Made by a program: the position numbers and the translations under genes
Shown here: in pieces, positions 24,253 through 32,529 of the stretch
Layout: every line of letters starts with the position of its first letter
How positions within the stretch are numbered: position 1 is the first letter of the stretch
Assembly: GCF_013410035.1 (NCBI RefSeq)
Contig: NZ_JACCBW010000005.1
Coordinates: 1-64,000, forward strand
Direction of reading: 5' to 3'
Source: Nocardioides cavernae
GTDB taxonomy: Bacteria; Actinomycetota; Actinomycetes; Propionibacteriales; Nocardioidaceae
Length of the DNA stretch: 64,000 nucleotides
The notes under the pieces: generated by a model
What the model saw: only the letters and a program-made list of their open reading frames with translations
The model's database searches: none
Told to the model about the DNA's origin: nothing

Positions 24253-25599
24253 ATGGGCAAGCAAGAGGACTTCGTGCTCCGGGCGCTCGAGGAGCGCGAC
24301 GTCCGGTTCGTGCGGCTGTGGTTCACCGACGTGCTGGGCTTCCTCAAGAGCGTGAGCGTGGCTCCCGCCGAGCTCGAGAACGCCTTCGAGGAGGGCATCG
24401 GCTTCGACGGCTCGGCCATCGAGGGCTTCGCCCGCGTCTACGAGTCCGACATGCTGGCGCACCCCGACGCCTCGACCTTCCAGATCCTGCCGTGGCGCAC
24501 CGGCGAGGACGGCGGTCCCGCCACCGCCCGCATGTTCTGCGACATCGTGATGCCCGACGGCAGCCCGTCGTACGCCGACCCGCGCCACGTCCTCAAGCGC
24601 ACCCTGAGCAAGGCCGCCGACCGGGGCTTCACCTTCTACACCCACCCCGAGATCGAGTTCTACCTCTTCAAGGACATGCCCGGGAAGGGTGACGAGCCGC
24701 AGCCCGTCGACCGCTCCGGCTTCTTCGACCACACCGCCCAGTCGCGCGGCGCGGACTTCCGCCGCGAGGCGATCACGATGCTCGAGGCGATGGGCATCTC
24801 GGTGGAGTTCAGCCACCACGAGGGCGGCCCGGGCCAGCAGGAGATCGACCTGCGCTACGCCGACGCGCTCACCACCGCCGACAACATCATGACCTTCCGC
24901 ACCGTCATCCGCGAGGTCGCGCTCGGCCAGGGCATCTGGGCCTCCTTCATGCCCAAGCCGTTCACCACCCACCCTGGCTCGGGCATGCACACGCACGTGT
25001 CGCTCTTCGAGGGCGACCGCAACGCCTTCTTCGAGGCCGGCGCGCAGTACCAGCTGTCGAAGACGGGGCGGCAGTTCATCGCGGGCATCCTGCGCCACGC
25101 CAGCGAGATCAGCGTCGTCACCAACCAGTGGGTCAACTCCTACAAGCGGCTGCTCGGCGGCGGCGAGGCGCCGTCCGGCGTCTGCTGGGGCCACAACAAC
25201 CGCTCCGCGATGGTCCGGGTGCCCATGTACAAGCCCAACAAGGGCCAGTCGACCCGCGTCGAGCTGCGCACCGTCGACGCCGCGTGCAACCCCTATCTCG
25301 CCTTCGCGGTGATCCTCGGCGCCGGCATGAAGGGCATCGAGGAGGGCTACGAGCTCCCGCGCGAGGCCGAGGACGACGTGTGGTCGCTGACCGAGCGCGA
25401 GCGCCGGGCGCTGGGCATCACCCCGCTGCCGCGCAGCCTGTGGGACGCCATCGGCATCGCCGAGGACTCCGAGCTGCTCGCCGAGACGCTCGGGGAGCAC
25501 GTCTTCGACTTCTTCCTGCGCAACAAGCGCGCCGAGTGGGAGGAGTACCGCACCCAGGTCTCCGCCTTCGAGCGCGACCGGATGCTGCCGGTCCTCTGA
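24253..25599 (+). CDS. glnA2: Type I glutamine synthetase, GlnA2-like
   Basis: A 448-aa glutamine synthetase-fold ligase. It shows GFDGSAIEGFARVYESD near 55, FYTHPEIEFYLF near 130, the ATP-binding run KPFTTHPGSGMHTHVSLF near 235, and NRSAMVRVP near 318. It matches the actinobacterial GlnA2 type (M. tuberculosis Rv2222c), which lies beside glnE as here. The adenylylation site of the housekeeping enzyme (NLYDLPP) is replaced by DDVWSLTERE, so the modifiable Tyr appears missing. It may therefore serve as an ordinary ligase outside GlnE control or act on another amine; the sequence alone does not decide. GlnA1 is not in the window. Confidence 0.88.
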   Translation: MGKQEDFVLRALEERDVRFVRLWFTDVLGFLKSVSVAPAELENAFEEGIGFDGSAIEGFARVYESDMLAHPDASTFQILPWRTGEDGGPATARMFCDIVMPDGSPSYADPRHVLKRTLSKAADRGFTFYTHPEIEFYLFKDMPGKGDEPQPVDRSGFFDHTAQSRGADFRREAITMLEAMGISVEFSHHEGGPGQQEIDLRYADALTTADNIMTFRTVIREVALGQGIWASFMPKPFTTHPGSGMHTHVSLFEGDRNAFFEAGAQYQLSKTGRQFIAGILRHASEISVVTNQWVNSYKRLLGGGEAPSGVCWGHNNRSAMVRVPMYKPNKGQSTRVELRTVDAACNPYLAFAVILGAGMKGIEEGYELPREAEDDVWSLTERERRALGITPLPRSLWDAIGIAEDSELLAETLGEHVFDFFLRNKRAEWEEYRTQVSAFERDRMLPVL

Positions 25600-25612
25600 G
25601 CACGGGGCGTCG

Positions 25613-26491
25613 ATGAGGGTGCTGCGCGACTGGCTCGTCTGGGCCGCCACGTGGACGCTCGTCGTCGCGTCGCCCATGTGGGTCGGTGTCGCCGTGGATG
25701 CGTGGCAGGAGCGCACGGACCCGACGCTCGACGCCTCGCCGGTGCCGGGCTGGGTGCCGTCCCTGGCCTACGTGGCCGCGCCGGCGCTCGCGCTCGGGCT
25801 GCTGCTGGTCGTCCTGGGCCGGGCCACCCGGTGGGGGCGGGGCGGACTGGTGCTCGGTGCCGTCGGCCTCGCCACCGGTGCCGTGGCCTTCACCGGGTTC
25901 CCCGACGGCGACACCGGCGAGTGGTACGTCGCCCTGTCGGCGCTCGCGGCCGGGTGCGCGCTCGTCGGGGCCGTGCTACCGGCCCGCCCCGGCGAGGTCC
26001 GGCCGGCCGGCTGGCAGGCGTGGCTGCCCGGGCTGGCGCTGGTCGCTGCTGCCGCCTTCACCGCGTGGACCTGCTGGCAGGGCGCGTCGTACTGGCACTG
26101 GGACGCGGGGTCCACGAGCGCGTACCTCCTCGGTCTCGTCGGAGCTGCCGCCCTCGCCGGCCTGGGGGTGGCCGCTCCCCTGTGGGCGGAGGTGGGGAGC
26201 CGGCTGCTGCGCTGGACGCTCACCGCCCTGGCCGGGCTCGGCACGCTCTGGCTGCTGGCCGGTGCCTCGATGTTCTTCGGTGACTACGGCGTCCTCTTCC
26301 GCTGGGAGGAGGACGAGGTGGCGTGGAACCTCGGCACACCGTTGATGCTGCTCGGCGCGGGTCTGCTCGCGGCGGGGGTCGCGGCCTGGCGGCGCCGCGG
26401 TGACCTCGTCGGCTGGTCGCTCGCTGCGGGACCCTCGTTCTGCCTGCTCGCCCTGTGGCAGGACTCGACGTGGGGGAGCGTGATGCGGTGA
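25613..26491 (+). CDS. Multi-pass membrane protein, unknown function
   Basis: A 292-aa integral membrane protein with seven or eight hydrophobic segments, for example WLVWAATWTLVVASPMWVGV, LAYVAAPALALGLLLVVLG, LPGLALVAAAAFTAWTCWQG, LTALAGLGTLWLLAGASMFF and GTPLMLLGAGLLAAGVAAW. Trp and Gly are frequent; no catalytic motif is visible. It begins 13 bp after glnA2 and its stop overlaps the GTG of the amidotransferase gene by 4 bp, so it is inside the glnA2-to-glnE transcription unit. A link to nitrogen metabolism is only positional. Confidence 0.65.
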   Translation: MRVLRDWLVWAATWTLVVASPMWVGVAVDAWQERTDPTLDASPVPGWVPSLAYVAAPALALGLLLVVLGRATRWGRGGLVLGAVGLATGAVAFTGFPDGDTGEWYVALSALAAGCALVGAVLPARPGEVRPAGWQAWLPGLALVAAAAFTAWTCWQGASYWHWDAGSTSAYLLGLVGAAALAGLGVAAPLWAEVGSRLLRWTLTALAGLGTLWLLAGASMFFGDYGVLFRWEEDEVAWNLGTPLMLLGAGLLAAGVAAWRRRGDLVGWSLAAGPSFCLLALWQDSTWGSVMR

Positions 26492-27201
26492 GCCCGCGCG
26501 TCCTCGTCGTCGAGCACCAGCCGTCCTGCCCCGCCCACCTCGTGGGCGAGTGGCTGGAGGGTGCCGGCTGCGCGCTCGAGGTCTGGCGCCCGGGCGGTGA
26601 GCCGCTGCCGCCGCTGACGGCGTACGACGGAGCGCTGGTGCTGGGCGGGGACATGGGGGCGGACGACGAGGCCGTCGCGCCGTGGCTGGCGCCGCTGAAG
26701 GAGCGCATCCGGGACGCGGTCGCGGTCGGTACGCCGCTGCTGGGGATCTGCCTCGGGCACCAGGTGGTCGCGGCGGCGCTGGGCGGTCGGGTCGCGCGCA
26801 ACCCGCGCGGCCAGACCGTGGGCCTGCAGCCGGTGGGCTGGAGCGAGGACGCCGCGAGCGACGCCTGGGTGGGCGGGCGCACCGGGGACGAGGTCGCCGT
26901 GCACTGGAACAACGACGTGGTCGTCGACCTGCCGGACGGTGCGGTGGTGCTCGCGCGCACGCCCGGCGGCGAGGTGCAGGTCGCCCGCTTCGGCGAGCGG
27001 GCGTGGGGCATCCAGGCGCACCCGGAGGTCGACGTGCCGATCCTGCGACGGTGGGCCGAGTCCGACCGCGACGACCACGTCTCGATGGGCATCGACCAGG
27101 AGCGGGTGCTCGCCGAGATCTACGCCGCGGCGCCCGCCCTGGCCGTGCACTGGCGTCCGCTGGTGGAGCGGTTCGCCGCGATCGTCGGTGGTGCGTCATG
27201 A
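26488..27201 (+). CDS. Class I glutamine amidotransferase-like protein
   Basis: A 237-aa single-domain class I glutaminase. The nucleophile elbow is GICLGHQVV (catalytic Cys about 82), and the His/Glu pair is in IQAHPEVD near 177. Free-standing proteins of this type are often annotated GMP synthase-like, or gamma-glutamyl hydrolases of amines such as PuuD. The GTG start at 26488 overlaps the upstream TGA (GTGA), and its own TGA overlaps the glnE ATG (ATGA), so three genes are translationally chained. Next to GlnA2, which in some actinobacteria has polyamine-related relatives, hydrolysis of a glutamyl-amide is one possibility. Confidence 0.8.
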   Translation: MSPRVLVVEHQPSCPAHLVGEWLEGAGCALEVWRPGGEPLPPLTAYDGALVLGGDMGADDEAVAPWLAPLKERIRDAVAVGTPLLGICLGHQVVAAALGGRVARNPRGQTVGLQPVGWSEDAASDAWVGGRTGDEVAVHWNNDVVVDLPDGAVVLARTPGGEVQVARFGERAWGIQAHPEVDVPILRRWAESDRDDHVSMGIDQERVLAEIYAAAPALAVHWRPLVERFAAIVGGAS

Positions 27202-30191
27202 CCTCCGCGGGCGCCTACGTGCGCAAGGGGTTCGTCGACGGCGCTGCCGCCGTGCGCGGCATCGAGCGACTCGGTGCCGCAGGCCACCCCCTGACCGACA
27301 AGCTCGCCGCCACGGCCGACCCCGACGCGGCGCTCGAGGGCCTGCTCCGCCTGTCGGACGCCCTCGACGAGGCCGAGGAGGGAGCAGGCGCCCGGATGCT
27401 GTCGGAGGTCGCCGACGACGAGGGGACGGCGATGCGGCTGTGCAGCGTGCTCGGCGCCAGCGCCGCGCTGACGCACCACCTCGTGCGGCACCCCGAGCAG
27501 TGGCGCGAGCTCACCGACCCGACGCTCGGCAGCACCCGCACCGCGGCGTACGCCGTGCGCGAGGCGATGCTGGCGGCGGTCGGCGCCGATCCGCAGGCCC
27601 TGGAGCCCGTGGCGGGGCTGCCGGACGCCGAGGCGGTCGACGCGCTGCGGGTGGAGTACCGCCGGATCCTGCTGCGGCTGGCCTCCCGCGACCTCGCCCA
27701 CCACCTCGGCATCGACGACGCCGCTGCGGAGATCTCCGACCTCGCCGCCGCGACCCTCGACGCGGCGCTCGCCGTCGCGCGCGCCCGGGTCGGCGACGGC
27801 GCGCACCAGGCGCGGCTCGCCGTGATCGCGATGGGCAAGTGCGGCGGCCACGAGCTCAACTACATCTCCGACGTCGACGTGGTCTTCGTCTTCGAGCCGG
27901 CCGTGCTGGAGTCGGGTGAGGGCGCCGATGAGGGGTCGGCGCTGCGGGTCGCGACGCAGCTCGCCTCGCACCTCATGCGGATCTGCTCGGACCACACGCG
28001 CGAGGGCACGATCTGGCCGGTCGACGCCAACCTGCGGCCCGAGGGCAGCCAGGGACCGCTCGTCCGGACCTTGGCGAGCCACCAGGGCTACTACGAGAAG
28101 TGGGCCAAGACCTGGGAGTTCCAGGCGCTGCTCAAGGCCCGCCCCGTCGCGGGGGACGGCGACCTCGGCCGCCGCTACTGCGAGATGGTCGCGCCGATGG
28201 TGTGGAACGCGGCCGGTCGCGACGGGTTCGTCGCCGACGTCCAGGCGATGCGTCGCCGGGTCGTCGACCACATCCCGGCGCACGAGGCGGAGCGGCAGAT
28301 CAAGCTGGGCTCGGGCGGGCTGCGCGACGTCGAGTTCGCCGTGCAGCTCCTGCAGCTCGTGCACGGTCGCTCCGACCCGTCGCTGCGCGAGGGCGCCACG
28401 CTGAGCGCGCTCGCCCGCCTCACCGACGGGGGCTACGTCGGCCGCGAGGACGGCGAGAAGCTGCACGAGGCGTACGCGTTCCTGCGCACCCTCGAGCACC
28501 GCATCCAGCTGCACCAGCTGCGGCGTACCCACGTCCTGCCCGAGGACGAGGCCTCGCTGCGCCGGCTCGGGCGCTCGCTGGGGCACTTCTCCGAGCCGGC
28601 CGAGACGCTCGACAAGCAGTGGCGCTACCACCGTCGCGAGGTGCGCCGGCTGCACGAGAAGCTCTTCTACCGCCCGCTGCTCGGTGCCGTCGCCAAGCTC
28701 GCCGGCAGCGAGGCCCGGCTCTCGCTCGAGGCTGCGGAGGAGCGGCTGTCCGCGCTCGGGTACGCCGATCCCAAGGCGGCGCTGCGCCACCTCGAGGCGC
28801 TCACGAGCGGGGTCTCGCGCACGTCCGACATCCAGCGCACGCTGCTGCCGGTGCTGCTGGAGTGGTTCGCCGACTCGCCCGACCCCGACGCCGGCCTCTT
28901 CGGCTTCCGGCGGATCAGCGAGAGCCTGGGCCGCACGCCGTGGTACCTCACGATGCTGCGCGACGAGGGCGAGGTCGCCCAGCGGCTCGCCCACGTCCTC
29001 GGCACGTCGCGCTACGCCACCGACCTGCTCGAGCGCGAGCCGCAGGGCGTGAAGATGCTGGGGGAGTCGCTCGTCCCGCTGAGCGCCGAGGCCGGGCTGG
29101 CCGAGATGAAGGCGCTCGTCGAGCGCGCCGAGACCGCCGAGGCCGCCGTCGTCGCGGTGCGTGCCGTACGCCGTCGCGAGCTGCTGCGGATCGCCTGCGG
29201 GGAGCTCGTCGCCGGCACCGACGTGGCCCTCGTCGGCCAGGGCCTGAGCCGGCTGACCGACGCGACGCTGCAGGCGACGCTCGACATCGCGACGTACGCC
29301 GTGCGCACCCAGCGTGGCCTCGACGAGGCGCCGACGCGGATCGCGGTGATCGCGATGGGCCGCTACGGCGGGTTCGAGCTGTCCTACGGCAGCGACGCCG
29401 ACGTGATGTTCGTCCACGGTCCCGTGGAGGGCGCCGAGCCGCAGGTCGCGGCCTCGTTCGCGACCGCCGTCGTCGCCGAGCTCCGGCGGCTGCTGTCGCT
29501 GCCGGCCAGCGACCCGCCGCTCGAGGTCGACCCCGACCTGCGCCCGGAGGGCAAGAACGGCCCGATGGTGCGCACGGTGGAGTCCTACGCCGCCTACTAC
29601 GCCAAGTGGTCGCACGTGTGGGAGTTCCAGGCGCTGCTGCGCGCCGACGCCGTGGCCGGTGACGAGGACCTGAGGCGCCGCTTCACCGAGCTCGTCGACC
29701 CGCTCCGCTTCCCCGCGGACGGGATCGCCGAGGGCGACGTCGTCGAGGTGCGCCGGATCAAGGCGCGCGTCGACGAGGAGCGGTTGCCGCGCGGGGCCGA
29801 CCGGCACACCCACCTCAAGCTCGGCCGCGGCGGTCTCGCCGACGTGGAGTGGACGGTGCAGCTGCTCCAGATGCGCCACGCCGGTCGGGTCGAGGGCCTG
29901 CGGACGCCCCAGACGTTGCCCGCGCTCGAGGCGGCGGCCGCCGCCGGGCTGATCCCGGAGGAGGACGCCGAGACGCTGGCCGATGCCTGGCGCCTGGTCA
30001 GCCGGGTGCGCAACGCGGTCACCCTCGTCCGCGGGAAGCCGTACGACCAGCTGCCGCGCGACGCCCAGGAGCGGGCCGCGGTGGCACGGGTGCTGGGCTA
30101 CCCGCAAGGATCGTCGGACCAGATGGTCAACGACTACCTCCGCACCACGCGGCGCGCGCACGCGGTGGTCGAGCGGGTGTTCTGGGAGTGA
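27198..30191 (+). CDS. glnE: Glutamine synthetase adenylyltransferase/deadenylase
   Basis: A 997-aa bifunctional enzyme that attaches AMP to, and removes it from, housekeeping glutamine synthetase in response to nitrogen status. Two nucleotidyltransferase domains are visible: MGKCGGHELNYISDVDVVF near residue 213 (N-terminal, deadenylylating half) and MGRYGGFELSYGSDADVMF near 720 (C-terminal, adenylylating half), each followed by a helical domain with EGKNGPMVRT or EGSQGPLVRT. The length is normal. The ATG at 27198 overlaps the upstream stop by 4 bp. A much longer frame is open upstream but is only antisense or shadow sequence. Confidence 0.95.
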   Translation: MTSAGAYVRKGFVDGAAAVRGIERLGAAGHPLTDKLAATADPDAALEGLLRLSDALDEAEEGAGARMLSEVADDEGTAMRLCSVLGASAALTHHLVRHPEQWRELTDPTLGSTRTAAYAVREAMLAAVGADPQALEPVAGLPDAEAVDALRVEYRRILLRLASRDLAHHLGIDDAAAEISDLAAATLDAALAVARARVGDGAHQARLAVIAMGKCGGHELNYISDVDVVFVFEPAVLESGEGADEGSALRVATQLASHLMRICSDHTREGTIWPVDANLRPEGSQGPLVRTLASHQGYYEKWAKTWEFQALLKARPVAGDGDLGRRYCEMVAPMVWNAAGRDGFVADVQAMRRRVVDHIPAHEAERQIKLGSGGLRDVEFAVQLLQLVHGRSDPSLREGATLSALARLTDGGYVGREDGEKLHEAYAFLRTLEHRIQLHQLRRTHVLPEDEASLRRLGRSLGHFSEPAETLDKQWRYHRREVRRLHEKLFYRPLLGAVAKLAGSEARLSLEAAEERLSALGYADPKAALRHLEALTSGVSRTSDIQRTLLPVLLEWFADSPDPDAGLFGFRRISESLGRTPWYLTMLRDEGEVAQRLAHVLGTSRYATDLLEREPQGVKMLGESLVPLSAEAGLAEMKALVERAETAEAAVVAVRAVRRRELLRIACGELVAGTDVALVGQGLSRLTDATLQATLDIATYAVRTQRGLDEAPTRIAVIAMGRYGGFELSYGSDADVMFVHGPVEGAEPQVAASFATAVVAELRRLLSLPASDPPLEVDPDLRPEGKNGPMVRTVESYAAYYAKWSHVWEFQALLRADAVAGDEDLRRRFTELVDPLRFPADGIAEGDVVEVRRIKARVDEERLPRGADRHTHLKLGRGGLADVEWTVQLLQMRHAGRVEGLRTPQTLPALEAAAAAGLIPEEDAETLADAWRLVSRVRNAVTLVRGKPYDQLPRDAQERAAVARVLGYPQGSSDQMVNDYLRTTRRAHAVVERVFWE

Positions 30192-30234
30192 AGGTCATGT
30201 GTTCATCTGGGTCGAAAGAAGTTATCATCTTCAG

Positions 30235-30882
30235 ATGAGCGACATGAAGCCGGGCGCTTCAGTGACGGTGATCGGCGACCTGGTCGGCTCGCGCCGGAGC
30301 GCCGACAGGCCGGCGGTGCACGCGCGGTTCACACGCGCCGTCGACGCGGTCAACGAGGAGTTCGCACCGCCGGTACCGCTGCGGATCGGGGTCGGGGACG
30401 AGTTCCAGGGCATCTTCGGCAGCCTCGGCTCCGCCATGGCGGCGACCCTGCGGCTGCGACTCCTGCTGCTGCCCGTCCTCGACGTCCGGCAGGGGATCGG
30501 GTGGGGCCGGGTGCTGGTGCTGTCCGACGAGCCCCGCGTCGAGGACGGGCCCGGCTGGTGGGCCGCCCGGTCCGCGGTCGAGGTCCTCGAGGGCTACGAG
30601 CGCAAGGCGGCCCTGCGGTCGGTCCGGACGGCGTACGTCGCCGCGGAGGGCGAGCCCGGGCATCCGGAACGGCTGGTGAACGCCGCGCTGATGACACGCG
30701 ACCAGGTGGTCAGCGGCCTGTCGGAGCGCTCGATGTCGGTGCTGGATGGTCTGCTGAGGGGGCGGCAGCAGCAGGAGATCGCCCAGGACCTGGGCATCAG
30801 CCCCTCGGCGGTGTCGCAGCGGACCCGGGCCGACGGCCTCGGGGTCGTGCTCGCCGCCGACGAGCTGCTCCGCGGGCTGTGA
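30235..30882 (+). CDS. SatD-family protein with C-terminal helix-turn-helix
   Basis: A 215-aa protein of the SatD family. The N-terminal domain contains VTVIGDLVGSRRSADR and RIGVGDEFQGIF, a fold distantly like a nucleotide cyclase palm. The C-terminal ~55 residues, SMSVLDGLLRGRQQQEIAQD followed by LGISPSAVSQRTRA, form a helix-turn-helix, so it likely binds DNA and may regulate itself. Start ATG at 30235, MSDMKPG. The 43-bp gap from glnE is unusually AT-rich, with TCATCT and AGATGA arms around GAAGTTATCATCTTC, a candidate promoter/operator. It is followed after 25 bp by a membrane protein gene, the usual partner arrangement for satD. Function not known in bacteria generally. Confidence 0.75.
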   Translation: MSDMKPGASVTVIGDLVGSRRSADRPAVHARFTRAVDAVNEEFAPPVPLRIGVGDEFQGIFGSLGSAMAATLRLRLLLLPVLDVRQGIGWGRVLVLSDEPRVEDGPGWWAARSAVEVLEGYERKAALRSVRTAYVAAEGEPGHPERLVNAALMTRDQVVSGLSERSMSVLDGLLRGRQQQEIAQDLGISPSAVSQRTRADGLGVVLAADELLRGL

Positions 30883-30907
30883 GGCGGGGCGACGTGGGAG
30901 GAGAGGG

Positions 30908-31642
30908 ATGAGCTGGCTGGGGATCCTGCTGGTCGGGTTCGCCGTGACCGACCTGACGCACTCGGTGCGCCGGGCCAAGGTGCTGCCGCAGGTCGTCGGC
31001 GTCCTGGTTGTGCTGGTCCTCGGGGTGCTCGCCGACCTGACGTCGGGGCGCGACCTGGTCGCGCTCGGTGTGGTCGCGCTGGTGGTGCTCGCGTGGGGCT
31101 TCGCCGTGACGTGGGGCTTCGGGCACCCGGCCCAGGCGGCAGCGTGGCTGCCGCTGGGGGTGTTCCTCACGGCACTGCTGGCCGCCATCGCGTGCTCCGG
31201 CCTGGCGCCCGACGCCGCGGGCCCGCTCGGCCGCTGGCTCGACTCGGTCACGCTGCCCGCGCTCACCGGGACGTCGGCCGACCGGTTCCTGCTGCTCCTG
31301 GGCGCCTTCGGGGTGCAGCTGTCGACGGGCAACGTGCTGGTCCGGCTGGTGCTGAAGTCCACCGGCACCATCAACCCGCGCAAGGACGGCGGGATGCCGC
31401 CCACCCAGCTCAAGGGCGGCCGGTTGCTCGGGCCCCTGGAGCGCGTGTTCATCCTCGCGCTCGCCCTCGCCGGGCAGGTCACCGCGGCCAGCCTGGTGGT
31501 GGCGGCCAAGGGGTTGCTGCGCTTCCCCGAGCTCTCCTCGCGCCACGAGCAGCAGACGGTCCACGAGATGACCGAGTACTTCCTGCTCGGCTCGTTCGTG
31601 TCGTGGCTCGTGGCTCTGGGGTCCTACGTCGTGCTGGTCTGA
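30908..31642 (+). CDS. Membrane protein cotranscribed with SatD
   Basis: A 244-aa integral membrane protein with about six hydrophobic segments (VVGVLVVLVLGVLADL, LVALGVVALVVLAWGFAVTW, LGVFLTALLAAIACSG, VFILALALAGQVTAASLVVA, YFLLGSFVSWLVALGSYVVL). A conserved loop LKGGRLLGPLERVF lies near 175 and GLLRFPELSS near 205; these also occur in membrane proteins that accompany satD. It begins 25 bp after satD behind GGGAGGAGAGG, a strong ribosome site. Function unknown. Confidence 0.7.
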   Translation: MSWLGILLVGFAVTDLTHSVRRAKVLPQVVGVLVVLVLGVLADLTSGRDLVALGVVALVVLAWGFAVTWGFGHPAQAAAWLPLGVFLTALLAAIACSGLAPDAAGPLGRWLDSVTLPALTGTSADRFLLLLGAFGVQLSTGNVLVRLVLKSTGTINPRKDGGMPPTQLKGGRLLGPLERVFILALALAGQVTAASLVVAAKGLLRFPELSSRHEQQTVHEMTEYFLLGSFVSWLVALGSYVVLV

Positions 31643-31672
31643 GGGCGGCCCACCTGCGTCGGTGGGTCTCAG
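31639..31672. terminator. Weak hairpin between convergent genes
   Basis: CTGAG ... CCCACC, a 6-nt loop, GGTGGG ... CTCAG gives a two-part stem of 6+5 bp with an internal bulge, between the convergent membrane-protein and DUF1349 genes. It includes the ends of both. Confidence 0.3.
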
Positions 31673-32259
31673 CCACCCGGGTGCAGGTGGTCGTCCGGGG
31701 GAGTGGTCCGCCATGACGTGAAGTGGACCGTGAGCCCGGACCTGCTCGGGGCGCAGCAGTACGGCCCTGCCGTGACGGGCCCGTCCGCCATCAGGGGGGC
31801 GACTCGGACGAGCCGCCAGGGCTCGTCGTCCACCCTCGCGCGCACCGTGAGCGCGTTGCCCGACCAGCTGCCCCGGACGGTCACCAGCCGTCCCGCCCAC
31901 CCGGGCACGGGGGACAACGACCAGTCGGAGGAGCCGCGCGTCACCACCGCGCCGAGGCTCTCCTCGCCGTCGCTCACCTCGACGCCCGCCTTGACCCACG
32001 ACTCGTCGCCGACCCGGACGAAGATCCCGGCCTGGTCGAACTGCTCGGCGAAGTCCAGACGGAACCGGACCTCGACCGCGGACTCCGGCTCGAAGGCGGT
32101 CAGCAGCGCGTGCTCGGAGGAGTGGACGAACCCGTAGGACGTGAGGCGCCAGGCGTCGCTGCCCTCGCGCGCGGTGACGTGGAGGCCGTCCGCGTCGGTC
32201 GCTACGGCGACGGGCCGGTTGCTCCAGGACCCGTCGGTCCACGGGACGGTGTGCGTCAT
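31669..32259 (-). CDS. DUF1349-domain protein
   Basis: A 196-aa protein almost entirely one DUF1349 (YesU-like concanavalin/jellyroll) domain: WSNRPVAVATDADGLHVTA, SEHALLTAFEPESAVEVRFR, FDQAGIFVRVGDESWVKAGV, ESLGAVVTRGSSDWS and GPYCCAPSRSGLTVHFTSW. Such domains resemble carbohydrate-binding or regulatory beta sandwiches; their activity is mostly undefined. No signal peptide is seen, so it is probably cytosolic. ATG at 32259; the convergent neighbour ends 27 bp away and the repeat-bearing spacer lies upstream. Confidence 0.8.
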   Translation of the reverse strand: MTHTVPWTDGSWSNRPVAVATDADGLHVTAREGSDAWRLTSYGFVHSSEHALLTAFEPESAVEVRFRLDFAEQFDQAGIFVRVGDESWVKAGVEVSDGEESLGAVVTRGSSDWSLSPVPGWAGRLVTVRGSWSGNALTVRARVDDEPWRLVRVAPLMADGPVTAGPYCCAPSRSGLTVHFTSWRTTPPDDHLHPGG

Positions 32260-32286
32260 CGTCGGGCCTCCACGGTCGTCCAGGGT

Positions 32287-32374
32287 CTGTTCCCGGCCTG
32301 CTCGGGGCCTGATCAGAGTCTGTTCAGGGCCTGCTCAGCGCCTGCTCAGCGGCTGCTCACGGCCTGCTCGGGGC
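32287..32374. repeat. Tandem array of eight 11-bp units
   Basis: Eight consecutive 11-bp units of form CTGNTCRSSGC, for example CTGCTCAGCGC, CTGTTCAGGGC and CTGATCAGAGT, run without gaps in the 270-bp spacer between the DUF1349 and DUF222-HNH genes. The period equals one helical turn. The remaining spacer (32375-32529) holds CCACAGG repeats near 32450-32480 but no gene. Confidence 0.85.
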
Positions 32375-32529
32375 CTCGGGCGAGGTCCGTTCGTGATCCT
32401 ACGAGTCGGGGGACCGTCGGTGGGGGTCGTCGTGCCAGCAACCGTCCACAGGTGTCGTCGATAGCCGCCCTTCCACAGGGCAGCCTCGATCCATCGGCAC
32501 GTGTCGGTCGGCCGCTGGAGAGTGATCGC

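Noticed and set aside
27120..30161. A 1013-codon minus-strand frame opposite glnE
   Set aside because: glnE has both nucleotidyltransferase domains intact; the opposite frame has no recognisable motif.
32287..32374. CRISPR array reading of the 11-bp repeats
   Set aside because: Units are contiguous and 11 bp, without spacers, and there are no cas genes.
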